From NCBI GenBank assembly GCA_002839375.1, contig PGXY01000008.1:124001-188000 (forward strand): a stretch of DNA of 64,000 nucleotides, read 5' to 3'. The translations under genes were made by a program, and so were the position numbers. The notes beneath the pieces are model-generated. The model made no database searches, was not told the origin of the DNA, and saw only the letters and a program-made list of their open reading frames with translations. This DNA is from Spirochaetae bacterium HGW-Spirochaetae-1. Lineage in GTDB: Bacteria; Spirochaetota; UBA4802; UBA5550. Positions 27,052 through 36,111 of this stretch are shown piece after piece. The first letter of the stretch is position 1, and every line of letters begins with the position of its first letter.

Positions 27052-28095
27052 ATGACGGATTTAATACTGGTGATTCTGGGCCTGCTGTCCATTTCATCTC
27101 TCTGTTCACTGCTTGAGTCGGTGCTCTTTTCTCTTAGCCGTCCATACATTCAGGTTCTTCTGGATAGGGAAAAGCGTTCGGGTCGCATGCTTAAAAAAAT
27201 GAAGGACGACATTGATGAGCCCGTGGCGGCAATTCTTACGCTGAATACGGTTTCCCATACCATAGGGGCCGCCATATCGGGCGCCCTGGCTATCAATCTT
27301 TTCGGCTCCCGCTGGATGGGGTTCTTCTCGGCATTGCTTACGCTGATGATCCTGGTTTTTTCTGAAATAATACCGAAAACAATTGGCGCACGGTACTGGA
27401 AGCATTTAAGTCCCGTGAGCGCCTACATGCTGCGGGGTATGGTTATCGTTCTCAAGCCCCTGATCGTACCCATGAATTTAATTTCCCGACTGTTTTCCCG
27501 CGGAGACCCCGGGGAGAGGGTGAGCAAGGCCGAGGTGTATAACCTGGTCCGCATCGGATACCGACAGGGCGTTCTCGATGATGCCGAGTTTGCTATCATG
27601 GAAAATCTTTTTAATCTCCGGGATTTCACCGTTGAGCAGATAATGACACCCCGCACGGTCGTTGTTTATCTTTATCCCGATAGCCCGCTGAAGGAATTGC
27701 AGAACAGCGCGGCGCGACTTGGTTTTTCCAGGATACCGCTTTATGACAGCCTCACGAACCAAGTCACGGGCATCGTGCTCAGAAGAGACATTATGAACAG
27801 TATTGTCGATAAAAAGCTTGGGAGGAGTGTAAAAGCGTTGGCCGTAAAACCGCGGTTTGTACCGGAAACCATGTCGGTGCTCAAACTCCTGACACTGCTT
27901 GTGAAAGACCGGGTGCATATGGCCGTTGTCCTGAACGAGTTCGGCGACTATGTGGGGATTGTGACAATGGAAGACGCCCTGGAATCACTCCTGGGAGCGG
28001 AAATCGTCGATGAATTCGACCCTGTCGTCGATATGCGGAAACTTACCATGGATAAAATAACTGCGCGCAAAAAAAGAAAAAAACAAAAAAAATAA
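27052..28095 (+). CDS. CNNM/CorC-type membrane protein with CBS pair
   Basis: The 347-residue product has an N-terminal CNNM (DUF21) membrane domain with about four segments and the motifs LESVLFSLSRPYI, LNTVSHTIGAAISGALA and LVFSEIIPKTIGARY. Two CBS domains follow (VEQIMTPRTVVVYLYPDS; VKDRVHMAVVLNEFGDYVGIVTMEDALESLLG). The CorC/HlyC C-terminal domain of longer homologues is missing; instead it ends in a Lys/Arg-rich tail. Family members are linked to magnesium or other divalent cation export. ATG 27052 (AGGGA upstream) is preferred to 27004. Confidence 0.87.
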   Translation: MTDLILVILGLLSISSLCSLLESVLFSLSRPYIQVLLDREKRSGRMLKKMKDDIDEPVAAILTLNTVSHTIGAAISGALAINLFGSRWMGFFSALLTLMILVFSEIIPKTIGARYWKHLSPVSAYMLRGMVIVLKPLIVPMNLISRLFSRGDPGERVSKAEVYNLVRIGYRQGVLDDAEFAIMENLFNLRDFTVEQIMTPRTVVVYLYPDSPLKELQNSAARLGFSRIPLYDSLTNQVTGIVLRRDIMNSIVDKKLGRSVKALAVKPRFVPETMSVLKLLTLLVKDRVHMAVVLNEFGDYVGIVTMEDALESLLGAEIVDEFDPVVDMRKLTMDKITARKKRKKQKK

Positions 28096-28101
28096 TTTTT
28101 T

Positions 28102-29007
28102 CTACGATGATGACGCGCGGCAGGTATTACGCACGTGCTCTATGGCAGATCGGGCCGCAATGGCCCCTTCGCCCACGGCCTTGCTGATCTGCAGGAAGCC
28201 GCCCGTGCAGTCTCCGGCCGCGTAGATTCCCGGGGCATTGGTTTTCATGTTCCGGTCCACAACGATGAAATTTCCCTCGGTGAATACTCCCAGCGACATG
28301 GCAAAATCCAGTGATGAAGCGTCTCCCAGGGCGATGAAGAGGCCATGGGTTTCCCTTTCTTCACCGTCGTTGAATACTACCCGGGAGAGGGTGGGGGCGC
28401 CCTTCAGGGCCGTGATGTTTTTGGTGATCACCGGTATATCGAGCCCGCGCAGTTTTTCAGTGTATTCTGCGGCCATGGCAATATTTTTTCCCAGAGTGCA
28501 TATGGCCACATTGGGTGTATATTCATGAAGCTCAATGGCCTGGTTGGCCGCGTAGTTTCCTTCACCCAGCACCACGACCTGTTTGTTTTTAAAGAAAAAT
28601 CCGTCGCAGCTTACGCAGTAGGATATGCCCCGTCCTTCATAAACGTCCATTCCCGGTATATTGGGCTTTCTCCTGGAAACGCCCGTGGCCAGGATTATGC
28701 TGCAGGCCCTGATCTCTTTGGATTCCGTTTTCACCAGGTACCTGCCGTCATCTTCGAAATGGATGGAGAGAACGCGGTCGCACTCCGTATGGGCGCCGAA
28801 ACGCATGGCCTGCCTGACTCCTTTTTCAATAAGATCCCTGCCCGAAATGGTTTCGTCAAAGCCGAAATAATTATCGATATCATAGTCACCGGCTACTTTG
28901 GGATCGCATCCCAGGATCATGGTGTCCAGGCCGGCCCTGCTTGTATAAATGGCTGCCGACAGTCCGGCAGGTCCCTGTCCTATGATGAGCACTTCTGTGT
29001 CTTTCAT
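28102..29007 (-). CDS. Thioredoxin reductase-like FAD/NAD(P) oxidoreductase
   Basis: The 301-residue protein matches thioredoxin-reductase length and layout: FAD motif VLIIGQGPAGLSAAIYTSRAG, redox pair CVSC in ISYCVSCDGFFFKNKQ, a central NAD(P)-binding region GEGNYAANQAIELHEY, and the C-terminal FAD motif GIYAAGDCTGG. The redox motif is CVSC rather than the usual CATC, and the NADPH region has GEGNYAA instead of GGGDSA. The electron donor or partner may therefore differ from classical TrxB. ATG 29007 has AGGAGG upstream. No thioredoxin gene is adjacent. Confidence 0.82.
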   Translation of the reverse strand: MKDTEVLIIGQGPAGLSAAIYTSRAGLDTMILGCDPKVAGDYDIDNYFGFDETISGRDLIEKGVRQAMRFGAHTECDRVLSIHFEDDGRYLVKTESKEIRACSIILATGVSRRKPNIPGMDVYEGRGISYCVSCDGFFFKNKQVVVLGEGNYAANQAIELHEYTPNVAICTLGKNIAMAAEYTEKLRGLDIPVITKNITALKGAPTLSRVVFNDGEERETHGLFIALGDASSLDFAMSLGVFTEGNFIVVDRNMKTNAPGIYAAGDCTGGFLQISKAVGEGAIAARSAIEHVRNTCRASSS

Positions 29008-29257
29008 GGTGTATCCTCCTGTATACGTTGTCGGCTCTGATTTTTCCTGTGCTGGTATGATTATTACCTGCACAGGGCATAATTGCAAGGCAAAATCAAG
29101 GTTGTTCGCGATGCCGGCAATGTTAACATTTTAGTAAAATGTGAAAAACTAAAATACTTCTGGTTACAAAAATATGCATATCAAAGATACTTGTTTTCAG
29201 GAAACCAGGACTAACAGAAGCCCTGGATAGGAGAGGATACGGCTGGTGGGGGAATGG

Positions 29258-30364
29258 TCACTGGTTCTGACGGTTGCCTCTCTGGCTCTGCCGTCTTTCG
29301 CGGATTTCGCGGCGCATTTCGCGCAGTTCACGGTTATGACGAAACTGCTTGTTTCCCGGTACAGGTTCATTGCCATCAACTGGTTTGTCACCGTTTTCAG
29401 ACTGGTTATCATCAGCTGGGGGAATATTTTCTTCATCGGACTTTTGTTTATCTCCGGGGGCAATGGATTTTCCCTGTTCCCCGGTGTGTTCAGCGCGGTT
29501 TTCGAATTCACGTGTCAGGGCAAGGATCTCGTTTCTATCGGCCTCGGTTATGGCATCGGTCCGCATGGTCGAGGTTATGACACAGCGGTTCCCTTCAGTC
29601 AACTCGATGGTTTCACCGGTTTCCATAGAGGTAATTTTCAGCCTGCCTTCCGTGAGCAGTACCGTTGTGGCCTTTTCTTCGGCCTGGAGCAGAAATTGTG
29701 TTCCTATGGAATGGATAAGGGCCTGCTGCGTATGAAAAGAATATTCGAGGCCCGATTCGTTGTGCCGGAAACGGGCATAGACGGTTCCCCGGTTCAGCAG
29801 AAATGAGAATATTTTACGTTCAGATTTGCGGTCGTATCGGGCCTCATCGACTTCAAGGCGTGATTGCGGCGCCATGGCGATGGAAAAGGTCTCCTGCAGG
29901 CCGATCTCCGACCGGGATTCACGGGCCGTCTCCAGTGATGATCCCGCCTTAATAGCGGCGCCCTGGGCGGCTTTTGTTTCATTTATCATGAAAGAGCCGC
30001 TGATTTTCACGGCAGTTATATCAATGGTTTCGTCACGGCCGTCCCGGAAAAGGGAAAAGTATATTCCGAACATGAACATGATGGATGCGGCGACACCCAG
30101 TGCCAGGGGGCGTAGTCTGTCGGGAAGTGCCCTTTTCACCGGTTTTTGCATTGACCGGTAAGACTGTATGAGGCGGCGCTCCACCTGTTCCGAAGGCATT
30201 ACAGTGCTGTTATCGGATGGTTTGATCAGTGCCAGATGGGCCTCATATTTTTTGGCGCAGTCCTGACAACTCGAGATATGATTCAGCACTTCTTGTAGTT
30301 TATCACCCGTAATCAGGCCCAGGGCTGCATTATATATATCATTTTTTTTAGGATGCTTTCTCAT
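29258..30364 (-). CDS. FecR-domain protein with zinc-finger anti-sigma N-terminus
   Basis: The 368-residue product starts with an anti-sigma zinc-binding motif (HISSCQDCAKKYE, residues 29-41). One membrane segment follows (about residues 85-107, LALGVAASIMFMFGIYF), then an extracytoplasmic FecR domain (about 170-270, LNRGTVYARFRHN, GTQFLLQAEEKATTVLLTEGRLKI). The last 90 residues are low-complexity, acidic then strongly basic (Arg-rich, RREIRERRQSQRGNRQ). It overlaps the sigma factor gene by four bases. The family model is a membrane anti-sigma factor that passes an envelope signal to its sigma. Confidence 0.82.
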   Translation of the reverse strand: MRKHPKKNDIYNAALGLITGDKLQEVLNHISSCQDCAKKYEAHLALIKPSDNSTVMPSEQVERRLIQSYRSMQKPVKRALPDRLRPLALGVAASIMFMFGIYFSLFRDGRDETIDITAVKISGSFMINETKAAQGAAIKAGSSLETARESRSEIGLQETFSIAMAPQSRLEVDEARYDRKSERKIFSFLLNRGTVYARFRHNESGLEYSFHTQQALIHSIGTQFLLQAEEKATTVLLTEGRLKITSMETGETIELTEGNRCVITSTMRTDAITEADRNEILALTREFENRAEHTGEQGKSIAPGDKQKSDEENIPPADDNQSENGDKPVDGNEPVPGNKQFRHNRELREMRREIRERRQSQRGNRQNQ

Positions 30365-30942
30365 ATTGAGACATTGCCTCTGCTATATTGTACAAACAGG
30401 TACACAAAAATTGCCATACATGCGAGAATAAAAGAGATAAAACCCCCTTTTTTCAGGTATTCCGTGAGCCCTTCCATGACTGTGTGGAGTTTTCTTCTCA
30501 CGGTCCTCTCCGATTTACCCGTTTTTTCCGCAATTTCCGGGATGGACATGCCGAGTTCTTTCTTCATGACGAAAATGGACCGTGTCACCCCGTCGAGCGT
30601 TTCCACGTAGGCGTTTATATGGCTTTTCAGTTCATCACGTTCGATTTTCTCACCAACTCCGTCCTGGATTGCCGGGGAGTTGATTTCATCGATCGCGGTG
30701 AATTCAATCCGTTTTTTCCTTTTAAGATGATTGATGCTCAGATTGTGGGCGGTCCTGTACAGGAATGCCCTGACAGTCTCTTCGCGCAGTTCGTGTTTTT
30801 TCGAATATTCTATAAGATTGACAAAGCAGTCGTGGAGTATGTCTTCGGCGGTCTCCCGGGACCCGATGAACCGGTAAATATAAATAAACAGTTCCCTGCC
30901 GGTCTGACTGTAAATTTGTATTAATTTATCTTCCTTTATCAT
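30361..30942 (-). CDS. ECF sigma factor with C-terminal membrane helix
   Basis: The 193-residue protein has sigma region 2 (LFIYIYRFIGSRETAEDILHDCFVNLIEY) and region 4 (LDGVTRSIFVMKKELGMSIPEIAEKTGKSERTVRRKLHTVMEGL). After region 4 it has a clear hydrophobic segment (residues about 167-186, FISFILACMAIFVYLFV) and a short tail. Most ECF sigma factors are soluble, so the tail would tether this one beside its membrane FecR partner. It heads the sigma/FecR operon, and no other target gene is adjacent. Confidence 0.85.
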   Translation of the reverse strand: MIKEDKLIQIYSQTGRELFIYIYRFIGSRETAEDILHDCFVNLIEYSKKHELREETVRAFLYRTAHNLSINHLKRKKRIEFTAIDEINSPAIQDGVGEKIERDELKSHINAYVETLDGVTRSIFVMKKELGMSIPEIAEKTGKSERTVRRKLHTVMEGLTEYLKKGGFISFILACMAIFVYLFVQYSRGNVSI

Positions 30943-31076
30943 TATGCAGGTTTTTCGGATATTTCAGGATAGTTCCGTTTCGTAAAACATGGTTCTTGTC
31001 GGTGAATGACTTAAACTGGTATAAAGGGAATGTCAATTACAATAATTGAAATATGACAAAAACTGTACGATGAAAA

Positions 31077-31985
31077 TCAGTAGATCGGCGGTTCAATGAT
31101 TTCTTTCTGCCGCCACTCCTGGCTGATGATTACTCCCGCGATTACCAGGACCGAAGCGGCATACTGATGCATGTTGAATGTTTCATCGAGAATGAGCCAT
31201 GCAAGGAAGACCGCCAAGACGGGCATGAGATTTACGAAGGCGATGGCCTGGTTCGTGGGTATGCGGCTCACGCCGAAATTAAAGAGCCCGTAGGCCACCA
31301 GCGTGACAAATATACCAAGATACAGTATAAGGAAAATGGGCATGGGTTCAAGGCTTTCCGGGATGGCCGTTGAAGGGAAAAACAGCATCGGGAAGAAAAA
31401 GATGCTTCCAGTGAAGGCCTGAAAGGCCGTGAGGAAAAAAGGATTATAGCGGGCGCTGAGTTTTTTCATTATAAGGGTGTAGCCGGCGCCGCAGATCATG
31501 GCAAAAAACTCCAGGGTGTTTCCCAGGAGGGGGTTCGGAGCGTAGTCCGATGTGTCACTGCTCAGGCTAAGCCAGACCGCACCGGCAGCGGCAAGGATAA
31601 AACCGGCGATTGTTTTTTTTCTTATTGATTCGCCCAGGAAGAGTGCGGCTCCTATAGCCACCATGACGGGAAATATGGCCGTTATCATTCCGGCCTGGGA
31701 GGCCGTAGTTCTCACCAGGGCCATCATTTCAAAAACAAAATAAAAACACGGTTCGAACAGCGCCATGGCCAGAAGATATTTCCAGTCGCCTTTGCGATAC
31801 ATGCTGCCCCGCAACCACCGGTACAGGAAGAGGAAGCACAGGGAAGCGACAAACATCCTGCCGAAGATGACTATGACCGGGTCAAAGCTCTGAAATGAGA
31901 GTTTGAGGGCAATGAACGAGCTGGACCAGAATATCATGGCCGTGAGAAGAGCGAGGGTGGATATGATGCGGCTTTTTTTTTCCAA
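31077..31985 (-). CDS. EamA/DMT-family transporter
   Basis: The 302-residue protein has ten hydrophobic segments in two EamA repeats (LTAMIFWSSSFIALKLSFQSFDP; LEFFAMICGAGYTLIMKKLS). The second repeat ends with AFVNLMPVLAVFLAWLILDETF, the family signature. Members export metabolites or amino acids across the inner membrane; the substrate cannot be read from sequence. The start is TTG 31985 with GGGAA about ten bases upstream, as the first ATG would cut into the first helix. Confidence 0.85.
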   Translation of the reverse strand: MEKKSRIISTLALLTAMIFWSSSFIALKLSFQSFDPVIVIFGRMFVASLCFLFLYRWLRGSMYRKGDWKYLLAMALFEPCFYFVFEMMALVRTTASQAGMITAIFPVMVAIGAALFLGESIRKKTIAGFILAAAGAVWLSLSSDTSDYAPNPLLGNTLEFFAMICGAGYTLIMKKLSARYNPFFLTAFQAFTGSIFFFPMLFFPSTAIPESLEPMPIFLILYLGIFVTLVAYGLFNFGVSRIPTNQAIAFVNLMPVLAVFLAWLILDETFNMHQYAASVLVIAGVIISQEWRQKEIIEPPIY

Positions 31986-32172
31986 TTCTCAAGATTCCCT
32001 GTATGTCGGTAATTATTAAGTTTATAGCACCGATGTTATACAATGCCATGAACAGGCGAACCATAAATGTATCAAGAACTTTTTGAAGCCGCACATGGAA
32101 GGCAATAAAGCAGAAAGGGGTGGGGGATATAACCGTTGAGGACGTGGAGTATGTCCCCAACGGCCCTGCTGA

Positions 32173-32454
32173 TCAATATCCGCTCAGGTCTCTCTTGGCG
32201 TTGCCGTTTTCATCATAGCACTGGTTGGAATTGCTGTGGCATGAACTGGAATAGCTGGATACGCTTCCGCAATCAGAGCCTTTCGCCTTTTTGCAGATTT
32301 CCATGGCTTTTTTTCTGTCTGAAAATGAATCACCGGGAACACAGACCTGGATTTCACCTTCATTCTGGAACCTGTAACACTTGGCCAGCGCTGTTGACGC
32401 CGTTATCGCCGATAAAAATATCATCATTAAAATGATACTTATTGTTTTTTTCAT
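32173..32454 (-). CDS. Small secreted cysteine-rich protein
   Basis: This 93-residue product starts at 32454 after a GGGGGT ribosome site. A clear signal peptide (MKKTISIILMMIFLSAITAS, cleavage near TALA) leaves a mature peptide of about 69 residues with six cysteines, enough for three disulfides, and a Ser/Asn-rich middle (VSSYSSSCHSNSNQCYDENG). I recognise no family. A longer in-frame reading up to 33156 overlaps the GGDEF-like gene and is not credible. An inverted repeat at 32133-32163 follows the stop and may end its transcript. Confidence 0.7.
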   Translation of the reverse strand: MKKTISIILMMIFLSAITASTALAKCYRFQNEGEIQVCVPGDSFSDRKKAMEICKKAKGSDCGSVSSYSSSCHSNSNQCYDENGNAKRDLSGY

Positions 32455-32658
32455 AAACCGACCCCCAGGTTTTTTTTTACAGGTTATTGTAGCATCTGAA
32501 TGATGCGGTGTCAATATGGAACACTGGAAAAATGTAATATCAAGCCCTGGAAGTCGTATGGATAAAATGTGATTGAATTCTGGGATGGCATTAGATAATA
32601 TCCCTTTGCATGAGCCGCTTATTTTTACAAATACCATGGGAAACAGAAAAAGAACAGT

Positions 32659-35169
32659 ATGGACGGCAATGACGGTAATATAAAAGATGAAATGCAGCGG
32701 AAGTTCGATAAGTCTTTCCCCGGCATGGAAATGGATTCCCCGGAGCACAGGGAAAACATCGAGAAATTTAACCGTCTTCTGGACGTTCTGAAGGGACAGC
32801 AGCGCAGCAATGCCGAGAAGATGGCCGTCGTGGAACTGCAGAAGCTCGTGGACAGCCTGATCCTCTATCTGGAAAGAAATGAAGCTATCATCACCGAAGC
32901 GGAAAAGAAGGAACTCATGGTGATCACCGGGTCCGGATTTGACGCGCTTGTAAAAAAGCGCATGGCCGAAGACCTGATTCATAAAATAAAAAACAGGGTT
33001 GACCGTGATAAAAAGCTGAGAATTGAAGAGGATAAGCGCGAGAGTGAGATACAGGAGCTGTTGAACAACAGGCCGGGTCTCCTCAATTGGATCAGGCTGA
33101 CCCGCTTCGCCCTTTCCTTCGGGACCTTGACCCCGTTTAGTCATCGCTTCAGGCATTCCTGCCTGTCCCTGCTGCGCAATGAGGTGAATTCCTGGATCGA
33201 CGCCATTGAAAAAGCCCTGGGAGATCTTCTCGATAACGAATATTACCTCTTCAGCAACCTGGAGTACAATGTCCTGCAGACTGTACTGGGCCTCAAAAAC
33301 GCTATCGAGGATCTTAGGAAAATACCCCTTGCCGAATCATATAATCCTGCAGAACTGTCCCGACCCATGGATGGATTTGCTAACATGTATGTGTCGGTAA
33401 TCAGAAATGCCGATATAATTGAGACAGCTATAAGGAAAATGGCAGGCCGGCATAAGCAGGAGCACGGCCTCTGGGGGTTTATCAAGAATCTGCTCGATGA
33501 ACCGATACAGAACGGCAAACCTGTCTTTCAAACGCAGAATGACCGTATGACGCGCACGATTATGGGTGTTCTCCTGTCCTACTACACGGCCCGGGAGCGG
33601 GTGATCATACGGTCCATTAACCAGATCATGTATCTCACCGGTTCCGAAGGGAGAGTTGATTCAGGTAAAAAATATCTTTCCAGCCGCGCCATGGATATGG
33701 AAAAGGAACGGCGCAATCATCATGACTCGGAGATGGAAGTAACCCGGGAGCGGAAGCGGCTCCTGGACCGTATAACAGATGTCTTTGTTCCGGCGGGTAA
33801 AAACATTGAAGAAAGCATGCTGAAAATTGAAAAGACATCGCAATTTGATAAATGCCTGGCGGAACACCGCAAAAATTCCCTGGTCAGGATACGGCACCTG
33901 GTGGAGTACTTCATCAAGTATTTTATCGAGGACATAAACCAGGGTGACGATTTCGTTCTCCTCTATGACCGGAACAGTTATACCGGTTATTTTTCCCATC
34001 ACGCCGACATCACGCAGGTTGCAAAGAACTATTCCCTGGTGTCCTTTGACCTGGTGGGTACTAAACTCAAGGAATTCACCGGCATAGTGAACCGGGCCGA
34101 GATTCTTGCTGAAAAGCCCATGGAACAGATTATGAGCGGCGAGGCCGCCATTGATTCCATTCCCGGGGTCCCCTTTGTCAGGGAAGTCCTTCACCGGATA
34201 GGAGAAAGAAGCTACATGCTGGGAAACAGGCTTTCGGACCTCCTGGCATATTACAACTCGCGCAAGGAAATCCATAATGAGAATGTCGTGGAGAACTATG
34301 ATTTTTTCATTAATGCCCGGATGACGAGAAGCAGAAACTGCCGGGCGCCCATGGCATTCGGCAGGGACAGCATATCGCTTCAGGAATTCATAGAGGCAGC
34401 CTGTTCACTTTCTTACTTCATCGCCTGGGAGCTCCGTTCCGAGGGAGTAGAGGCCCTTTTAAAAGAGCAAAAGCATCTGACCGAAATTCTGAAGGAAAAA
34501 GAAGGTGTGTCTCAACAGGCTGGTGTAATCATCGATTCCGGCGACAGCGATGACCTTGCGGGTGAGCTGGATCATATGTACATTGATACGCTCACGGGTT
34601 TCAGGAAGAGCGAGTATCTCAACGATGTCATTATCCCCCGCGATTATGACGAGAAAGGCCGGTACAGGGTTTCATCATCGCGATCCCTGTTTATGCTGGA
34701 GATATTCGGCCTGGCGGAAATCAATGCCATGTATGGTCATGATGTGGGCGATAAAGTCGTGCTCGCCGTTACCAGGGCGCTTGCGGAGCATGTCAACGCG
34801 GCGAATATGAGTAAAGATAATATTGTCTTACGTCTGACCGGGAATGAATATCTCGGCTTTATCCATAATGCAGCCCAGACGGAATCGGTGGATATCATGC
34901 AGCGGATTGTCAAGAGCATTGCGTCTGTTGTTATACAGCATGGTGATACCGAGCTTGAGGATATTCCCGTCATGGCCGCCGTGTACGAGGAACGTCCCGG
35001 TTCCTCTTTTTTAATGAACAGCGATGTCGTTCGCAGGATTCTCAGCGTCGTATCGCGGAAGGGGGTGAACATGGTTGGATTTATTAAAAAACCCGATTAT
35101 ATGGTCATGCCCAGGGACTTTGATTCCCGGGGCAACCTGGACGAATCTCTTATAACCATTGTGGAGTAG
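32659..35169 (+). CDS. Large protein with degenerate C-terminal GGDEF domain
   Basis: The 836-residue protein has no signal peptide or membrane helix. The first about 640 residues are helical, charged and of no recognised family (KFNRLLDVLKGQQRSNAEKMAVVEL; LRNEVNSWIDAIEKALGDLLDNEYYLFSNLE). The C-terminal 180 residues align with GGDEF folds (YIDTLTGFRKSEYLN, FMLEIFGLAEINAMYGHDVGDKVVLAVTRALAEHV). The active-site loop reads TGNEY (residues 727-731) instead of GGDEF, so cyclase activity is unlikely and a binding or scaffold role is more plausible. It is convergent with the tetR gene at 35215. Confidence 0.75.
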   Translation: MDGNDGNIKDEMQRKFDKSFPGMEMDSPEHRENIEKFNRLLDVLKGQQRSNAEKMAVVELQKLVDSLILYLERNEAIITEAEKKELMVITGSGFDALVKKRMAEDLIHKIKNRVDRDKKLRIEEDKRESEIQELLNNRPGLLNWIRLTRFALSFGTLTPFSHRFRHSCLSLLRNEVNSWIDAIEKALGDLLDNEYYLFSNLEYNVLQTVLGLKNAIEDLRKIPLAESYNPAELSRPMDGFANMYVSVIRNADIIETAIRKMAGRHKQEHGLWGFIKNLLDEPIQNGKPVFQTQNDRMTRTIMGVLLSYYTARERVIIRSINQIMYLTGSEGRVDSGKKYLSSRAMDMEKERRNHHDSEMEVTRERKRLLDRITDVFVPAGKNIEESMLKIEKTSQFDKCLAEHRKNSLVRIRHLVEYFIKYFIEDINQGDDFVLLYDRNSYTGYFSHHADITQVAKNYSLVSFDLVGTKLKEFTGIVNRAEILAEKPMEQIMSGEAAIDSIPGVPFVREVLHRIGERSYMLGNRLSDLLAYYNSRKEIHNENVVENYDFFINARMTRSRNCRAPMAFGRDSISLQEFIEAACSLSYFIAWELRSEGVEALLKEQKHLTEILKEKEGVSQQAGVIIDSGDSDDLAGELDHMYIDTLTGFRKSEYLNDVIIPRDYDEKGRYRVSSSRSLFMLEIFGLAEINAMYGHDVGDKVVLAVTRALAEHVNAANMSKDNIVLRLTGNEYLGFIHNAAQTESVDIMQRIVKSIASVVIQHGDTELEDIPVMAAVYEERPGSSFLMNSDVVRRILSVVSRKGVNMVGFIKKPDYMVMPRDFDSRGNLDESLITIVE

Positions 35170-35214
35170 ACAGCCCATCCTTTATTTTCCGCCCCTCGGC
35201 GGGACAGGCGTTTT

Positions 35215-35871
35215 TCAGGAAGCCGATGATTCGTTGAAATAGACACGCACAATATTATCGACCATCCAGTCGATGACCTTTTCGGGTCCTTCCTCCACTT
35301 CCTGGAGGACACGGCTGTTGTACAGGCTTACGATACCGTGAAGGCCGCACCAGAGCTGAATGGCGTGATATCGGATGTTTTCAGGGTCAACTCCGCCGGC
35401 GCCGTTCACGGCAAAGATCTCCGAAAGGCACTGAGCCGTCAGATGGAATGATTTGAGCGCCGTGCTCTTTTCATTGAAGGCGATTGATTCCATTTCCGTT
35501 CCGACGTAATCGGTATATTTGGGCGTGTTACGGTTGAACATTATCTCGTAATAATAACGGTTGCCTATACCAAAATCTATAAAGGCCCGGATCATGGCTT
35601 CTCCTCTTATAATGGGGTCGCTGTGTTCGCTGAAAACCGTGGACAGGTCGTCGTAAAGCTGCTCGAAACCCCGGGTCTGGAGCATGAGGTAGAGTTCATC
35701 CTTGCTGGAAAAATAATTGTAGATATTGGCCGCAGTCATATCCAGGCGGGACGCCAGTTTACGCATGCTCATGGTATTGAATCCGTCCTCGATGAGCATC
35801 TGCAGGGCGGTTTCAAGTATTCGTTCCCGGACAAGTTCCACCTCTTCGCGCGGCCGTGATGTTTTGGGCAT
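35215..35871 (-). CDS. TetR-family transcriptional regulator
   Basis: The 218-residue protein has the HTH SMRKLASRLDMTAANIYNYFSSKDELYLMLQ and a C-terminal domain closely like that of the regulator at 23776 (NTPKYTDYVGTEMES; LWCGLHGIVSLYNSRV), so the two are paralogues. The ATG at 35871 has AGGAG upstream. A minus-strand promoter TTGACA (35926-35921) with TAAAAA 17 bases on is plausible. No GTTAC palindrome is seen near it, so its sites and targets are unknown; the divergent tetR-lacZ unit is a candidate. Confidence 0.85.
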   Translation of the reverse strand: MPKTSRPREEVELVRERILETALQMLIEDGFNTMSMRKLASRLDMTAANIYNYFSSKDELYLMLQTRGFEQLYDDLSTVFSEHSDPIIRGEAMIRAFIDFGIGNRYYYEIMFNRNTPKYTDYVGTEMESIAFNEKSTALKSFHLTAQCLSEIFAVNGAGGVDPENIRYHAIQLWCGLHGIVSLYNSRVLQEVEEGPEKVIDWMVDNIVRVYFNESSAS

Positions 35872-35984
35872 TTCAATTCTCCTTCAGGTATGCTGTGTTT
35901 TTAAGCCCGATCCATGATAGTGTCAAGCAAAGAAATGTAATGAGACGCTGCACGTTCCCGGTCCGGAATAGACTCCAATAGTTA

Positions 35985-36056
35985 TTGACAGATCTGCTGG
36001 AAATATGTTATTTGGTGACACACTTGTGTCATACAGATAACTGTTTGTAGAACAGT
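35985..36056 (+). promoter_or_regulatory. tetR-lacZ promoter with two palindromes
   Basis: TTGACA (35985-35990) and TTATTT (36008-36013) are 17 bases apart. Just downstream lies TGACACA-CT-TGTGTCA (36016-36031), then ACTGTT-tgtag-AACAGT (36040-36056). Both are good dimer-binding sites placed to block transcription of the TetR gene and lacZ. Confidence 0.5.
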
Positions 36057-36111
36057 ATGGCCCGCCTTTCGTGGGTAATTTTTTGAATATAACGGGGATG
36101 TGAAGTATTTT

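Noticed and set aside
32455-33156. N-terminal extension of the small Cys-rich gene to 327 residues
   Set aside because: The extension lies opposite the strongly coding GGDEF-like gene, and a signal peptide with good ribosome site begins at 32454.
35189-35203. CCGCC-GGCGG hairpin between the GGDEF-like and tetR genes
   Set aside because: The stem is only 5 bp and has no T run next to it, so a terminator call is not justified.
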